From: Lasiosphaeris hirsuta
Taxonomy: Eukaryota > Ascomycota > Sordariomycetes > Sordariales > Lasiosphaeriaceae
DNA length: 64,000 bases
NCBI GenBank assembly: GCA_030549175.1
Contig: JAUKUA010000006.1
Span: 558,001 to 622,000, forward strand
Direction of reading: 5' to 3'
Below are positions 1 to 12,884 of this stretch, piece by piece. The notes beneath the pieces are model-generated. The model was not told where the DNA came from, made no database searches, and saw nothing but the letters and a program-made list of their open reading frames with translations. Positions within the stretch are counted from its first letter, which is position 1; each line of letters starts with the position of its first letter. The position numbers were made by a program, and so were the translations under genes.

Positions 1-985
1 TTTTCATGACAGTATCGAGTAGCATGAGTGCGGCAATGCCACGGACACCGCCTCCGTCTGCATCGGCACTCCGGTCAGTATTCTGTCCATAACATCGAGG
101 ACACAGTTGCAACATACCAAGGGACAGAACACGTAGCGGAGCTTTCTCCGAAGACCCCATCCTCCCTGCCGTGAAGAAGTCTTGGGAGACTTGCGCAATC
201 TCCATGGTCTGCATGGAGCTGTTGACCTCCTGAAAGATGTTCTGCACCGCATTGATAGAGCTGACAACGTTCCCATAGGAGAGTGGCTCTCGTTCGACTC
301 GGGGGTTCTGTTAGTGTACTACCCGGGTATCGTCATTGGGGATTCTTACTTGTCTCACCCAACTCGATCTTGAGGTAACCAGACCTCGCATGGATCTCCC
401 ACGCGGCAAACCGGACGGCGAGACGCACCGCAATGACATTGCCGTCTTCGAGCAGGCGGAACATGTCGTGGTTCGGACCAAACTTAGCCCCGGCTATCTA
501 AGACTGAAGTCAGGACACATTGAAGCGCGACATGGTTTCACACAGAGACCTACCCAGTCGTACTCGGCCTCTGCCAGAAAGTTCCTGTGGCTGCTCCAGG
601 CAAGAGTCACGCCGTCCTTGGACTTGGGCACCGTGGCCAACGGATTCTCCATGATGGCCAGCTCAAACCAGGTCCACGTTCCGCCGTTTGCATCACTGAC
701 CCAGCCCTGGTCGTGAGACTCAGCAAAGAGCTGCACGCTGTGGATCTTCTTGATCGTCTCGGCGTCGAGCGGCTTCGTGCACCCTGTTAGATTGTCTTCT
801 TGAAGTTTCGGGATCATCGAACATACCGGCGTCTGAAACCAAGTCTCGTAGTGGAATTGGTTGTCTTCGGACTCGATGGAATGCTCCTCAAAGTCAGATT
901 TGACGACATATGTTCCGGTCGGGGTATCCGAAGTGTCCTCGGGGAGGACGGGGAGGGCCTCAAGGCTGGCGACGTTGACACCCAT
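1..985 (-). CDS. Patatin-like phospholipase, fungal N-terminal region plus start of patatin domain (partial, cut by left edge)
   Basis: Four exons can be joined: 554-985, 359-497, 118-297 and 1-57 (continuing outside). The first 144 residues contain the block HDQGWVSDANGGTWTWFEL, which I associate with the N-terminal region of fungal patatin proteins. It continues with FGPNHDMFRLLEDGNVIAVR and WEIHARSGYLKIEL, then a linker predicted to be helical. The patatin start reads VLSLDGGGVRGIAAL, whose GGGxRG is the oxyanion loop of the Ser-Asp dyad lipases; the catalytic GXSXG lies beyond the edge. The intron between exons 3 and 4 (58-117) splits the Asp codon before the glycines. In filamentous fungi this architecture is often followed by NB-ARC/NACHT and TPR or ankyrin repeats (NLR-like proteins), but that part is not visible. 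The start at 985 is the first ATG of the open frame. Confidence 0.8.
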
Positions 986-1965
986 GATGTAGCTTAAAAG
1001 GGGGCAAGCTCTTGGTGATTTGGGGGAGGGCTCGAGATAATTCCAACTGATGAATACTCAACCTCGGGACCAGGAGAACACGCCAGACGCTTAAATAAGT
1101 AATCTCTACTCTCCCAAGAGTATCCATTAGCATCAATCGGGCACAAGGTGCCGTACATAACTAGATCGCATTGTGGATATGCGCGGGCTGGCTGAAAGAC
1201 CCGAATAGGGCTGGGGTCATTGGTGGTTCTAGGCTTATCCTGTATGTGACCCTGTAAGTGATCCCAGCCAAGTCTTGCAGAAGTTTATTGGCGGCGCTGA
1301 AGACGGCCAAAACCGTGTTCTAGACTGCAGATTGTGGATAACAGCCAGCCACAGCCCACCAAAAACTGTTTGGGGGCATTAGTCGGACCGGGGGCTGCTC
1401 TTTTGAGTTTTTTTTGTCAAATGGGATCGAGGCCTAGAACTCCGCGTTGCAGTTCAGCTGTCGACGTGCTGCTGGCATCTAGAATCCCCTCCTGCGTCAA
1501 GACGCAGATAGCGCTATCAAGAGAGGTTGACGCAGTCGAGAGGCTAACTTGAAGTACGAGGTGGTTGGGCAAAGCACTAGTATGTTGTGTAACGACCCAG
1601 CGCCGCCACAAAACGGCAATTTGGCTAATATCGGTGAGCACAGCACTTCAGAGAGAGCAAATTAGAAAAGTGTCCAAGTTTGGAAATGTGGCGAGTAGAA
1701 GGGGAGGGGTTGTGGGACCTTTACAATCTTCAAATTCAAAAGTCCCTTCAAAAGCTGCAAGAGGCTGAGAGTCTTCAAGACAAAATCGTCTGTAAATTCA
1801 ACAGTTCTGATGATGACGGCAGTGAGATAGGGAGTTGATGAACCCAAGGTACCCAGTTAATTAGGTCTAGTTCGGTTCTGGCATGAGTTAGCTTGGGGAC
1901 CGCAATGCTCAGATGAAGGGGCCCGAGTTACCTATCAACAAGTTTTATCAAACCATCTTTCAACA
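986..1965. other. Intergenic, upstream of the patatin-like gene
   Basis: About 1 kb with no convincing coding frame on either strand. Short open frames around 1334-1847 have no protein-like composition. It probably holds the promoter of the patatin-like gene; I see no clear TATA box or repeat. Confidence 0.5.
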
Positions 1966-2091
1966 AGGCTAGTTGGTTGAGTGGTAACAATCTCGCGTTG
2001 TTATAGTATGTGTGCGGTCTGTCCCATGTTCAACATCGGCTTTCCCCCTGTGAATCTCTTGCACTCGCGGGTTCGATCCCCGGGCAGTCTT
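1966..2091 (+). other. tRNA-like sequence (B-box and A-box-like elements), possible tRNA relic
   Basis: GGGTTCGATCCCC at about 2069-2081 matches a pol III B box, with a four-pair T stem. About 90 bases upstream, GGTTGAGTGGTAAC followed by AATC gives a D-arm-like hairpin. The 5' stretch AGGCTAG pairs only partly with GCAGTCT at the 3' end. I could not fold a consistent anticodon stem even allowing an intron, so this may be a degenerate tRNA or a tRNA-derived element rather than a working gene. Confidence 0.3.
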
Positions 2092-2202
2092 CCCTTCTTT
2101 TTGCTCCCTTTTTCATTTCTGTTAGACAAAACGGACACCACAAAACAGAAAAAGGCCACTCACAGCATCCTCATCAACTCTTGTTCCATTTAGTATCGCC
2201 AA

Positions 2203-3315
2203 CTAATCTCGCATCTGCCTCACATTGAGGTTGATCCGCTTATTCTTCATCCACCCCCTCCACTCCTCATACTTCCCACCCTCGGCCGGCCAGTCCTCCA
2301 GATAGTCAGGACACGTTCCCTTGAGCACCTTAGGCACCCCGTGCCAGGCGAACCGCGACTCCTTCGTCATGTAAATAGCATCCCCCGACCGCATCCTCAG
2401 CAGCAGGTAGCCCTTCTCATCCACCTTGCTCTTCTCCTCCTCCGGCATCTTGCCCATGTCGTTGGGCGCAATCATAAACAGCGAATCGCACCCGATGCTG
2501 ACACTGATGAGCCCCTTGTCGGTCTCCTCCGACACATCACGATGCATCATCATGGTGTCCCCCGGCGTGTAAAAGTTGACAATAGCGGCCTGGGCCAGCG
2601 TCTCGGGAAACAGGGTCTCCAGGAAGGCGGCCACGTCGGCGGGGAAGTGCGGCGGCTCCTCGCCCGGGTAGACGCGGTTCGTCCAGTCGTACTGCCCGCC
2701 GAGCGTGACCCAGTGCAGCCTGCGCTCGAGGACCTGCTTGATGGACAGCGGTTTGTGGACGGCCGGGTCCTTGGGCTCGAACTGGACCGGGGAGTCGGGC
2801 GGGTAGGAGAAGAAGGATTCCCGCTGCGGGCTGCCACTGCCGTCCTCCGACTTCTCCGGGTACGGCAGGTCGTGGTGGAGGTGGAGGTTGGTTTGGTGCC
2901 GTGGGTCGCTGAGGTCGCGGTGGATGACTTGGCGGAGGAGGATCTTTTGGACCTCGGGCGGGACTACCGAGGGGACGAGGAGCAGGCCTGTTTGCTGTTA
3001 GCCATCTGCCACTGCGGTAGTCACTCAGATTTACTTGCCTGGAAGCAGAGGGTGGTAGTATATTGGGGCGTCTTTTTCGACTTGGAGGGGGGTTGAGTCA
3101 GCGGGGTAGATGTTTTTGAACGACGTGTTGAGTCGCTCGGCGGGAATAGTGCCTGCAAGACAAAACTCGGCAACCTTGTCTAGCGATTCCAGATCGTCAA
3201 TGTCCCCACCGTCGATCAGGTCTTTCTGTTCGGTCTTGGAGTAGACTTTCCATTTGGCTTTGAGCTCGTCTGAGGGCTGCTCATGCGCATCGAGGTCTTT
3301 GATGTCGACGGTCAT
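2203..3315 (-). CDS. ALKBH1: ALKBH1-type 2-oxoglutarate/Fe(II) dioxygenase
   Basis: Two exons, 3039-3315 and 2203-2987, encode 353 residues. The Fe(II)-binding HxD is HRD (about residue 241) in FYTPGDTMMMHRDVSEE. The distal histidine is in RFAWHGVPKV (about 308), and the 2-oxoglutarate-binding arginine is in RINLNVRQM near the C-terminus. WVTLGGQYDWTNRVYP is also typical of the ALKBH1 branch. Family members demethylate nucleic acids (tRNA m1A, DNA 6mA or others reported); the substrate in this fungus is unknown. The start ATG at 3313-3315 precedes MTVDIKDLDAHEQ. The single intron (2988-3038) begins GCAAGT and ends CAG; only this GC-AG splice keeps the frame (P-G-L-L-L-V-P). The gene diverges from CDK1. 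Confidence 0.9.
2988..3038 (-). other. GC-AG intron in the ALKBH1 gene
   Basis: The exon ends CCAG and the intron starts GCAAGT, which is the strong consensus for the minor GC donor class. It ends AAACAG. The alternative GT two bases downstream (GTAAAT) would put the next exon in the wrong frame, and reading through meets TAA at once. Confidence 0.75.
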
Positions 3316-4178
3316 GGCAAAGTGCAAATTTAAGAATTGCACACACAAGACACAAAGCAATAACTAGTAGCTTTAATTAATCGCCAAAGCACAACGGTTA
3401 CAGCTGACTAAAACGACAGAGGGCTGCAGTGGCATGTGTGACGCACTCACCACCGTTCCTGCCCAGATCTTTCAGATCTGGGTCTGAAGTGGGCCCCGGG
3501 TCGAGCCCCGCGTCGGTGGTTAGACTCAGGCATGTGGGGTCAGGAGGGGTGTGGCGGTGCGGGGCGCGCCTCAACGCGAAGGAGGTGCGCGGGGTCACGG
3601 TGTTGTGTTTTGGCGCGTCACTGGAGCCGGTTTCTATGGCGCCAATTTGTTGATCAACTTCGGAAATTTGATTGCGAAATTCTGACCTTTTGCCAACGCA
3701 GCGCACCACAGCACACCGCATTGCAACACTCGCAGTACCAGCACCCCGGCACCACTAACGACGATCCGACAGCAACCGCAGCCAACGAACAACGACCTGC
3801 CAAATTGCAGCGCCCTGCACCTGTAAGCGTTGAGTGTCTGTCAATGGCGGCGAACTGACACCCGGCTTGTTTTTGTGCTGTCTTTTTGTGCATTTCAATC
3901 CCTTCCATTCTCTCCCCTCCTTCTACTCCCTGGACTGGGATTTCGTATTTGGTCATCGGTTTGCTGTTGTCCCGGCTCGGCGTCGCCTGCCCCTCGTAGT
4001 GCCTCACCCCACCCATCCGGGCCCGACCCGACTACCAGGCTCGACTCTCGACTCGCCCCGACTTGACTCTCCCTTGCAAAGCAAGACCCCCCCCCAGACC
4101 GACTCGGGCTCTATTCGACGGCGCACCGGCCAAACCACACAACCAACAACGCCCGCAACACAACCCGAATTTGACAAG
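3316..4178. promoter_or_regulatory. Divergent promoter between ALKBH1 (-) and CDK1 (+), with CDK1 leader
   Basis: An 863-bp interval separates the two start codons. From about 3890 the plus strand becomes pyrimidine-rich, as in fungal 5' leaders, and includes a C10 tract near 4086-4095. Short upstream ATGs at 3830-3836 open small frames ahead of the CDK1 start. No TATA box is evident. Confidence 0.5.
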
Positions 4179-5296
4179 ATGGAGAACTACCAGAAACTCG
4201 AAAAGATTGGCGAGGGTACGTTTGTCGGTCCCGCTGGCGCCGCCGCCTGCCGCGACCACTGCTAACCCGGCTGGCTCCCTTAGGAACTTATGGTGTCGTC
4301 TATAAGGCCCGCGACCTCGCTAACAACGGGCGTATTGTTGCGCTGAAGAAGATCCGCCTTGAGGCCGAAGACGAGGGTGTTCCGTCGACCGCCATTCGCG
4401 AAATTTCGCTGCTCAAAGAAATGCGCGACCCGAACATTGTGCGTCTGCTTAACATCGTTCACGCCGATGGACATAAGTTGTACCTCGTCTTTGAGTTCCT
4501 CGACCTCGACTTGAAGAAGTACATGGAGGCTCTGCCTGTCGCCGAAGGCGGCCGCGGTAAGGCGCTCCCCGAGGGTACCGGTGCTGAGCTCCATCGCTTG
4601 GGTCTTGGCGACAGCATCATCAAGAAGTTCATGAGCCAGCTGTGCGAGGGCGTCCGCTACTGCCACAGCCACCGCGTCCTCCACCGCGATCTCAAGCCCC
4701 AGAACCTGCTCATCGACCGCGAAGGCAACCTGAAGCTTGCCGATTTCGGTCTTGCCCGCGCCTTTGGTGTCCCTCTGCGCACCTACACCCACGAGGTCGT
4801 CACCCTCTGGTACCGCGCCCCCGAGATTCTGCTGGGCGGTCGCCAGTACTCTACCGGCGTGGACATGTGGTCAGTCGGGTGCATCTTTGCCGAGATGTGC
4901 ACGCGTAAGCCGCTCTTCCCTGGCGATTCTGAGATTGACGAGATCTTCAAGATCTTTCGGTATGTTTCCTCTTCCAACGTCTGCATCTCGGGGACACACC
5001 CCCCCCCCCCCCCCCCCCGCCGAAGCTAACGGACTTGCAGCCTCCTCGGTACGCCCACGGAGGACGTCTGGCCGGGTGTCACGTCGTACCCCGACTTCAA
5101 GGCCTCGTTTCCCAAGTGGAATCGCGACTACGCGCAGACCCTGTGCCAGAACCTGGACGAGCCCGGTCTCGACCTGCTCGAGATGATGCTCGTCTACGAC
5201 CCGGCCGGCCGCATCTCGGCCAAGCAGGCCTGCAACCACCCTTACTTCGAGGACCATCCTCGCGGCCAGTACACGGGCAACAGCGGCTACGCCTAG
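4179..5296 (+). CDS. cdc2: Cyclin-dependent kinase 1 (Cdc2/NimX orthologue)
   Basis: Three exons, 4179-4215, 4284-4959 and 5041-5296, encode 322 residues, the expected length for fungal CDK1. The first exon holds [13 protein letters not shown]; the glycine loop [10 protein letters not shown], with the inhibitory Thr14/Tyr15 pair, spans the first junction. The cyclin-binding helix is [17 protein letters not shown], exactly [19 protein letters not shown] is the catalytic loop, [10 protein letters not shown] the DFG segment, and [16 protein letters not shown] the T-loop with the activating Thr. VSEG/GGRGK-rich insertion after KKYMEALPV is typical of filamentous ascomycetes. It is the master kinase of G1/S and G2/M. 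Pho85 is the main alternative, but the [14 protein letters not shown] and [13 protein letters not shown] blocks match Cdc2. The second intron carries a C20 tract. Confidence 0.95.
4999..5018 (+). repeat. C20 homopolymer inside CDK1 intron 2
   Basis: Twenty consecutive C residues lie between donor GTATGT (4960) and acceptor TTGCAG (5040). It follows ACACA and precedes GCCGAAGCTAAC, where CTAAC is the likely branch site. Confidence 0.95.
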
Positions 5297-8200
5297 AAGG
5301 CGGGAAGCCGTGCGTTGGAAACCAACATGGCGGTCGCCGCGAAGCGCAAAGTTCCGCAGAGCTTTGGCGGCAATGGTGGCAGATTTTGAACGGACCTGAC
5401 CCTTCTCCTCTTTCTACACGATAAAGACGTTTATTCGAGAAACAGGCGGATCTTTGGCCACTCCCGTGTGGGGGTGGTGGGCGGTACCCTGAAGCATTCC
5501 TACCGACGTTTGCTTTCAGGATACTTCCTTTTGTGTCGATCACAAACGACCTTGCTGTATGTGTCTGGCTTCTACAACGGCGTTCTTTTCCTTTGTTTTT
5601 CTCGGAGAGCCGGCACAGGGAAATATGGATGATGGGCATTGCAGGCATTACTTGGGCAGGGGCATGGCGGATGGACGGGTGGTGGATTCGCATCTTGAGC
5701 ATGGAAAGGGAGGAACAACCGAGACAGGTGGACACTTTTTTCGTCTGGCAGTGGACAAGAAGATCTCTAGTCCCTTGTTTTGCTGTCTGATCCTGTTGTT
5801 GCTGTTCCACTGTTGTGTGATGCATTTCCGTCGCACTGGTGCGGGCAGGATTAACGGGCTGCTTTCTTTCTTGTCTGCTTTAGCTCTCTGCTTCAGGGCC
5901 CTTTAATGCTATCGATTGACTGACTGGGCCGATGAGGTTCTAATGTTCTGTCCGTCGCAGAGCAATGTATGCAGCCATCGGGAGGTACCCTGTGCAGACG
6001 AAGAGAGAGCACAGACAAATGGATCAGCGGTTTATTGCGGATTTACTGCAGGTCAAGGGATATCTAAAGTCTTTTAGTCCTCCACTGCAGCCAAGCAAAG
6101 ATACCATGCATGGCAGTGTTGCAGATGACGTGCTGTGAATGACTGGTGCACACGCAATGGAATGTCAGTCATGTGTCTACTATCATCACATATTCTACAT
6201 CCAGAGGCAGAGAGACAGGCAATTATCATGACGTCTAGGCAACTTCCTTGTCTTTGAAGTGCACCTACCCAACAACCACTTCGGCTATACCCAACGACTA
6301 TTCATCCTGGTTCTTTCTGGTGTACATCTCTTCTGGAAATGTGTTTCACCCCTTTTGTCAATGTCCAAGGATGCTGCTGTCTTTCCATATCCTCGGCGCC
6401 ATGCAAAACTTACAAGAATCATCATGTTTCGCTGGCAGATAGGTAGACAGAACAGAAATGCACAATTGACCACAAACAAACATTCCTCTGGTGAGAGGAA
6501 ATTCGATCATGGGGAGTTGCCTAGGTTGAGTATTCTTATTCGGGTCTTTGAGTCTTAGCTACGGTATAAGGTAGGGATGAAGACTAAGTATCTTCTTTGC
6601 CCTCCGTCACGTTCCCACCATGCCCTGTCTCTCAATCATACCTGAACTCCCACCCGAGGTTACGAGCACCCATTCCCCAGTTCCTCATATCCTCACATCT
6701 TGCCCTAGCATGGTTTTGCAAGAGTCCACCAATTTTCTTTTATCAAGCCCCGACAACTTCAGGTCTTGGTTGTGTTCTTCAAGTGCTTTGCAGTTCTTAC
6801 ACTTGCCAATTAGTATTAGATGGAGATTATGTATCTCCCGTCTCCTGCAGGTGTCCCCGTTTAGCTTTAGCTACTTGGTCATTCAGCGAAATTTCTCTTC
6901 ACAGCTCCCAAGAATACACCCAATAGTGTCTCCTGGAGTCGTGGACCACAGCATCAGTCTCGATCCTTGGCCCCCATAAGATACATATCGTACTTGGACA
7001 TAGGTCAACACTCACCCAATGGCATTAGCAGCTGAGTATAGCGTTTCAAAACACCCTACTTTTCGTGGCACGGCTATTATGCAACTATTGCATAGTTTCT
7101 ACAACGTATAAGGATGGACCACTGTCAACACAAAAATACCCGCGCCCCTTAAACCTCATTGGACATGCAAGCCTCGACCAGCATAAACAACCCGACACGT
7201 CTCCTAACCGACCCCAAATCCCTCCGTAAAACCTGACTCCCGAGGAAGATTCTAGCAAAGGCTACCGAGGCATCACATCTAAGCTCGGCTAGCCCCGACA
7301 CACACGTCCGTACATAGACCTCGACGTCGTGGTGCTGGGCTCGGACGCGGCCGAAATAGCTTCAGGGGAATTGCTCTGTCGAGCCGATATTAACAAACAT
7401 AGACTATCTTACACGTGGCTACCGGCATATCAGACGGGCGGTGCGTTGGGAGTTGTGTTGGGGCAGCCCTATGCTAGGGGTTGTGCAATCGTGGCAGCGC
7501 AAAAGGGCCCGAATAGGGAATACAGCTACGTTGGGTTGGGAAGCGTCTCCTCCTCAGGGTTGTGCACCTACAAAATAAGCCTGATGTTGCTAATTCTGGA
7601 CGGTTGGGTTGGGGGTCGTCTGCATGGCGTTTCTACTTTGGACGGTTCATCGGATGGACAAAATTCATGAATGGAGCTGCAACCCGGGCTATGATGGAAG
7701 GGTCCGAGTCAGAATAGAATGGTTTGACTCAACCCCGAGAAAAAGACGCATTGCAGGCTTGATGTTTGCTCGCAGCGGCTGGCGAGATTGGGTTTCGCTG
7801 CACCATGTTTGCGGAGAGCGGCTGGTGACGCCGGCAAGAATATCCCCGGATTTCTGGCCAGCCGCGCCACCGTCGCACGCAGATGCTGCAATGCCGTTGA
7901 GGTTGATGGGTATGGGTTGGCCAGCAGCGACGGATCACGATGCGCAGCGCCATGATCCTAAAACAGTACCCTTATACTGCCCCCAAGCTATCATGCTGCT
8001 GCTAGCGTAGGTGCTGTGGGGCAGCATACAGCAGCAATACAGCACACCGACTCGGAGAGACGAAGGGAGGCGGGCGGGTCACAGCGGTGGGCCATGCCGG
8101 CCGTCGACGCCGTCTATTTTCACATCCCTGGCCGCAACACGATCTCGCATATCGTGATCGCAAGCCAGGGTGTGGGAGAAAACACAGGGCGATGAGACTC

Positions 8201-9296
8201 GGGGCGAGGCGTCTCCCCATTGGCTGCGACAGCCGCGGCCGCTCCCCCCTCGTCCATCTCACCCGACCTGCCCCCCTTGGATGTTGGGCGGGAAGGAGTG
8301 CAGTTGCCCGCGGTTGCAGTGGTTTACACTGGCTGCGTTGCATTCCCTGCGTCGGGTTGTCAAACAGCCGCTGCACAAGCGGATCCGAGGCGACCCCATC
8401 TTAGCCGGATTTGATGAAGCGATAGCAACTGCGGCCGGCGCAGCCAATGGAAGCGTACCGAGCGCATGCAAAACAGATTTAGCAACAACCCACCCTCCAA
8501 GTGCGGCAAGATGGTCCAATGGGGAAGCAGCACAGTACGGAATACTTGGGACATTGAAATTGAGAATCTGGGGAAGGGCAAGCGACTGGGCAAACAAGCA
8601 AACAACAATCTCAATCTCGACGCCCCAATCTCGACGAGTGAATTATCATGGATATAGAATTATACACACCGCAATCTTGCTTGCCGCGGAATGCCTCCCG
8701 TCGCCCGGAGTATTTCGAGCGCCCCGGGTTTCAACGAGGGAGGACCCGCGAAAGTTAGAGTAATGGGAGGCCGTGTAGCCGCCAGAGTCTGACAAGCCGT
8801 CGGCGTTGAGATGAAGGGGTCGAGGGCGCCTCATGACGTGAGGGAATCGAAACAAAGGCCCCATCGACTCATTGATAGGGTTTCGGCCTTGCAGCTGTCA
8901 AACCTCGCAGAGTACGGTGCTGCACCCACGGTCTACCCAGACGAAGAGTATTGGTGTTCCCATATCCATTCCTTGGCGATGGTTCAGAGAGCCGTCGGGA
9001 TGCCGGTTTGAGATAGGCGCCCCAGCCTCGATCCCATCTAGAACAAAAATACTGACCATCTGATGCACAGCTGCATCTAATGGATCGAGCTTCCTGACGC
9101 CGCGATATCCGGCATTGTTCTAGCCCGGCCGGTCGAAGTCAGGCAAACAGTATGCGCACGACCTCGAATTTGGTATCACTCTAAAATCGGCACTTGGCAG
9201 TGTCACTTCTTGGTGTGCCTCAAGAGGTTAGTTAGTGTTTGGGTTCGCGCCGTAAGGTCTCGACGTGGCGCTGCGCGCTACCCGCCACGACGACGG
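5297..9296. other. Gene-poor interval downstream of CDK1
   Basis: The first few hundred bases are the CDK1 3' untranslated region. Beyond about 5900 I find no frame with protein-like composition, no splice-connected exons and no tRNA. Open frames here (for example 6597-6979, 7329-8010, 8087-8763) are short, overlap in all frames and lack recognisable motifs. A noncoding transcript cannot be excluded. Confidence 0.45.
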
Positions 9297-9318
9297 TTTT
9301 TTTTTTTTTTTTTTTTTT
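9297..9318 (+). repeat. T22 homopolymer
   Basis: An uninterrupted run of 22 T on the plus strand in non-coding sequence, directly followed by GGGTTTCC. Confidence 0.95.
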
Positions 9319-12300
9319 GGGTTTCCTCTGGTTTTTGCATCTGGCGTTTCGTGTTCGCCCAAGGCCTCTAGAACCCGGAGGACTGGCGCCACGCTGCCCT
9401 CGGCCTTTCCAGAAGGAGCTCTTGGGGCTGATCATCTCAGAAAACATCGGCCGCTGCTTCGGCCGTTTCGAGCAAGTTGACAGGAGACAAGTTTGACAAT
9501 CGCATCCATCGATGCACGCACCGCCTGCACCTGCCCGTTCAGCGGACTGAGTGTGGCTGGAGTGAGACAGACGACCCCGGCATTCGGGCGTCTGTGGCGC
9601 TACCCCGTCGGAGGCAGCTTGAGCCCGTGCGGAGAAAGAAAGGCAGCTCCATGCACGTCATCAGCCACGGGAAGTCCCTGGGGTTCGATCATGACCCCTG
9701 AAGTCCCCCCTAAGGTCTGACTCTGTTGAAGCGGTCACTTTGAAGAGCCCAGACGTCGCGAGTTACCGGATGCGCAGTATGACATCGCATCAAAGGAAAC
9801 TTCTCGTTGCATGAGTGTAAACTGGTTTCTAGTTTCTAATAGCCTCGGAAGGATTTCGTATGGAAGGATGAAAATACAGGAAATAAGATTGTCAAGGCGT
9901 TCGGGGGCGCCGTGAAAGTTCGGTGTCGAGTTCGGATTTCGGGATGCGCCCGCAGCCTCGGCCTCGGCCGGGCTTTTTCGATCTGGACAATTGACCGTCC
10001 CTGCTTTGCAACTGCAACCCACCACAATGTTTAATTTCGAAGGCAGTATAATCATGGTAATTGTCAAATCTGAGTAATGATTCGTAGAGCGCTTCGCCTG
10101 CTTTCTTAATCACAGCTGATGTGGTTATCTGTGACATGTGAGAATGCCTCATGTGAGCACTCGTGTCTGTCACGACAGTCTGCAACCCTCTGCCTCCTTC
10201 ACAGGCCAATCTTGATTTGCAACCGCAACCCCAAGATTTCGCAAATACTACCTCAAGATGGAACAGGAGAAACAGGAACCAAAGGCTTGTGATTCTTACC
10301 CTCAGCCAGCTCAGCCACCGCCGGGGGAAACAGGAACTGCGATACGATTGGCGGCGAGGCACTTTTCTTCTTCCCAGCTTTGTTTCGAAGCATGCGGCAG
10401 CCAATCACGGCGCCCGCTAGACAGCCCACGGCGCCCGTCTCCGACAGCGTGGCCGCCAAGCTCGCCAAGGCCTCCGGATTCGGAAAGGGCTATGGGCGCC
10501 CGCAAAAGCAAAATCCGGTTGGGCGCTCGGTGGCCTCCGGTCTGCCGGCTTAGCTCCGGGGGCCACAGGGGCAGAGGAGGGGGGGGGGGGGGGGGAAAGG
10601 GGAGAGCCAGCTCAGTAAAAGGGGCGGTGTAGCAGTCAACACAAACCACAGCGCACACATTTTGCACCAATGCACACTTGCGCATACACACACACTGGCT
10701 CTTTTCTCCCAGAGGGGGAATGGGAGTTGGCGCACCCTCGGGAGCGCAGCTTGCAGGCCGGGGAAAACGGGGAATGGGGGACGGCAGATCTGTGCTGCCC
10801 CTGAGCTCGCTTCGCTCGGCCATTGCGCCTCCTCCCTGGACCTGAACCTGAACACAGCTGCCCTGTCCTGGGAGCTGGATGACGGTTCCTGGCGTCGTAC
10901 ATGGCGGGGAGAGCGATGCGCAGTCACGCAGCTCAAGTCGCAAGTTGTATCCGTATCAGTGTTACTTGCAACTCGCAAAAGCCACCTGAAATGCCAACTG
11001 CCATGTCCGCAACCAAGTGGTGTGCGGGTACAAGCTGCGTGCGAAAAGGAGTAGCCGGAGAGGTGTTCTGCGTCGAGTCGAGATGCAACCATCAGACATC
11101 GAGCTGGCCACAGCGCCTCCAATCCGAGATTGGCTTTTCCCGTGCGCGATGCGCAACTTCCCAAAGCACACACACACAGCCTGCCAGCGGCCTCTTTTTC
11201 CGTAATGAATGGCCGGACGGTATTCCGTACGTACCGTGTGCTACGCTACGCACCGACAAGACATCTTTCTTCTGCTTCTCGTAATGCAATGGTAATTGTT
11301 TCTTTTGGATCGCCGCGAGAAACGTGACGGCAACTTTGCGAGGTGCAGCGACTTGAAACATCGCGGCCGTCAAACCCCTCGGGATGGCCCCTCGGCTGAA
11401 CTTTGTTTCGGCAGGAACAGCAGTTGACAGTTCCTGAGACGGACCAAAGACGCGAAACGAAACATATCATCACACTACATTCCACGCTTCTGGTGCCAGG
11501 ATTCGAAGTCGCTTCTGGATATTCCTCCAAGTTGCCTATTCCATCATCACAGGCCCTGTCTCGTCTGATGGCATCGGCGTCGGCGTTGATCCCTCGGAGC
11601 TTGCCAAGCACCACCACCTCACCGGGACCTGGCAGAGGGGTAAAGAGCTTGCAGCCTCCTTGCATCGGGCGTAGGGTCCAGGCTGCGGGCGCTGCAGGGG
11701 GGTTGTGGTGAACTCGCGTCTACGAAAAACACACCGCTTCGGAGCAGGCTTTTCTGTAGCGCAGCCCGCTGCCCGAACGAAAACCTAATTCTGTTTCTCG
11801 CTCGCCGTCGGCAGGCTGTTGACGCGCGCCGCCTCCCGTACGGGCATCACCCCAAGACCAGACCCGGGCTGTTTGCCGAGTCCACACAGGCGGACGAAAA
11901 AAAAGAATGTGACTCTGCGCCAATGGCCGTCGTGCACGCAGGTGACCTCTCGTCACCACTGTTGTCACCGGTCCACCGGTCTCGCTCGGGACGAGGTCAC
12001 ACGTCGCTCGAGTCTCCGTCCCCCATCAGAGCCGTCCACGCAGCTAGTTCGCTGTGGGGGTGTACAGGGCTCACGCGGCCAGCCAGACGGCGAATTTTGA
12101 GACATTGCGACCCAGCTGCTTTCCGTAGCCGGTCTCTGGCTGGTGCTGCAACCCCTCCACCCGCAGCCCACAACCCAACAAAAGAAGGCGGGGTTACACA
12201 CGTATGCCTGTGTCCAGGACACAGATCTCCTGATGTGGGCGCGATAGGGAGGAACAATGGAACTCACGTTGTAGCCAAGGGCACCTCGGCCGAGCCTCCA

Positions 12301-12884
12301 ATCCCGGGATAATTCTCACTTGCAGCGGTAGTAGGCCCTATCTGCCTGTGGTTTCTGTGATATCCTCGCAGATATCTATCCCTCGGGCCAGTTTCGTTTC
12401 GTCGTTGGGTCGTGGCCCATTCCAGGGGGTTTCATCAGGGGGCAGCCAAGGTGTGGAGGGAAACGGGGGCCAGGGGGGCTGGAGAATGCAACCACACCGA
12501 CTTTGGTGGCTGCCAGCTGCTGCCCACTGCCGTTGAAGCTACCCGCTGCCCGCTGCCCGTCGCTGGCCCGCCCCGGGGATGCGGCATTCCCCCTGCGTTT
12601 TTTCCCTTGCTATCCCTGGCCGGCGCAGAATGGACCATATTGCGTAACATGGTGATGCGAGATTGATTGGATCTGGATAATATCGACATGTGTGTGTCTG
12701 TGTTGCAAGAAAGTCGATGGGCTCGTACAACCCTGATATTTCCGCGTGCCGCAGCATTTTGACAATGACAAGTTACAACATGCCGCAGTTGGCAGGTTGG
12801 GCATATGGGCCCTCAACTTCTATGGAAATGATATCACGATCCGCTTTGATGCTATGCCTTGCTATGCCTGCTGGTGCCGATCGC

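Noticed and set aside
2341..3096. 251-codon plus-strand open frame
   Set aside because: Antisense of ALKBH1, with repetitive Arg/Leu/Val composition.
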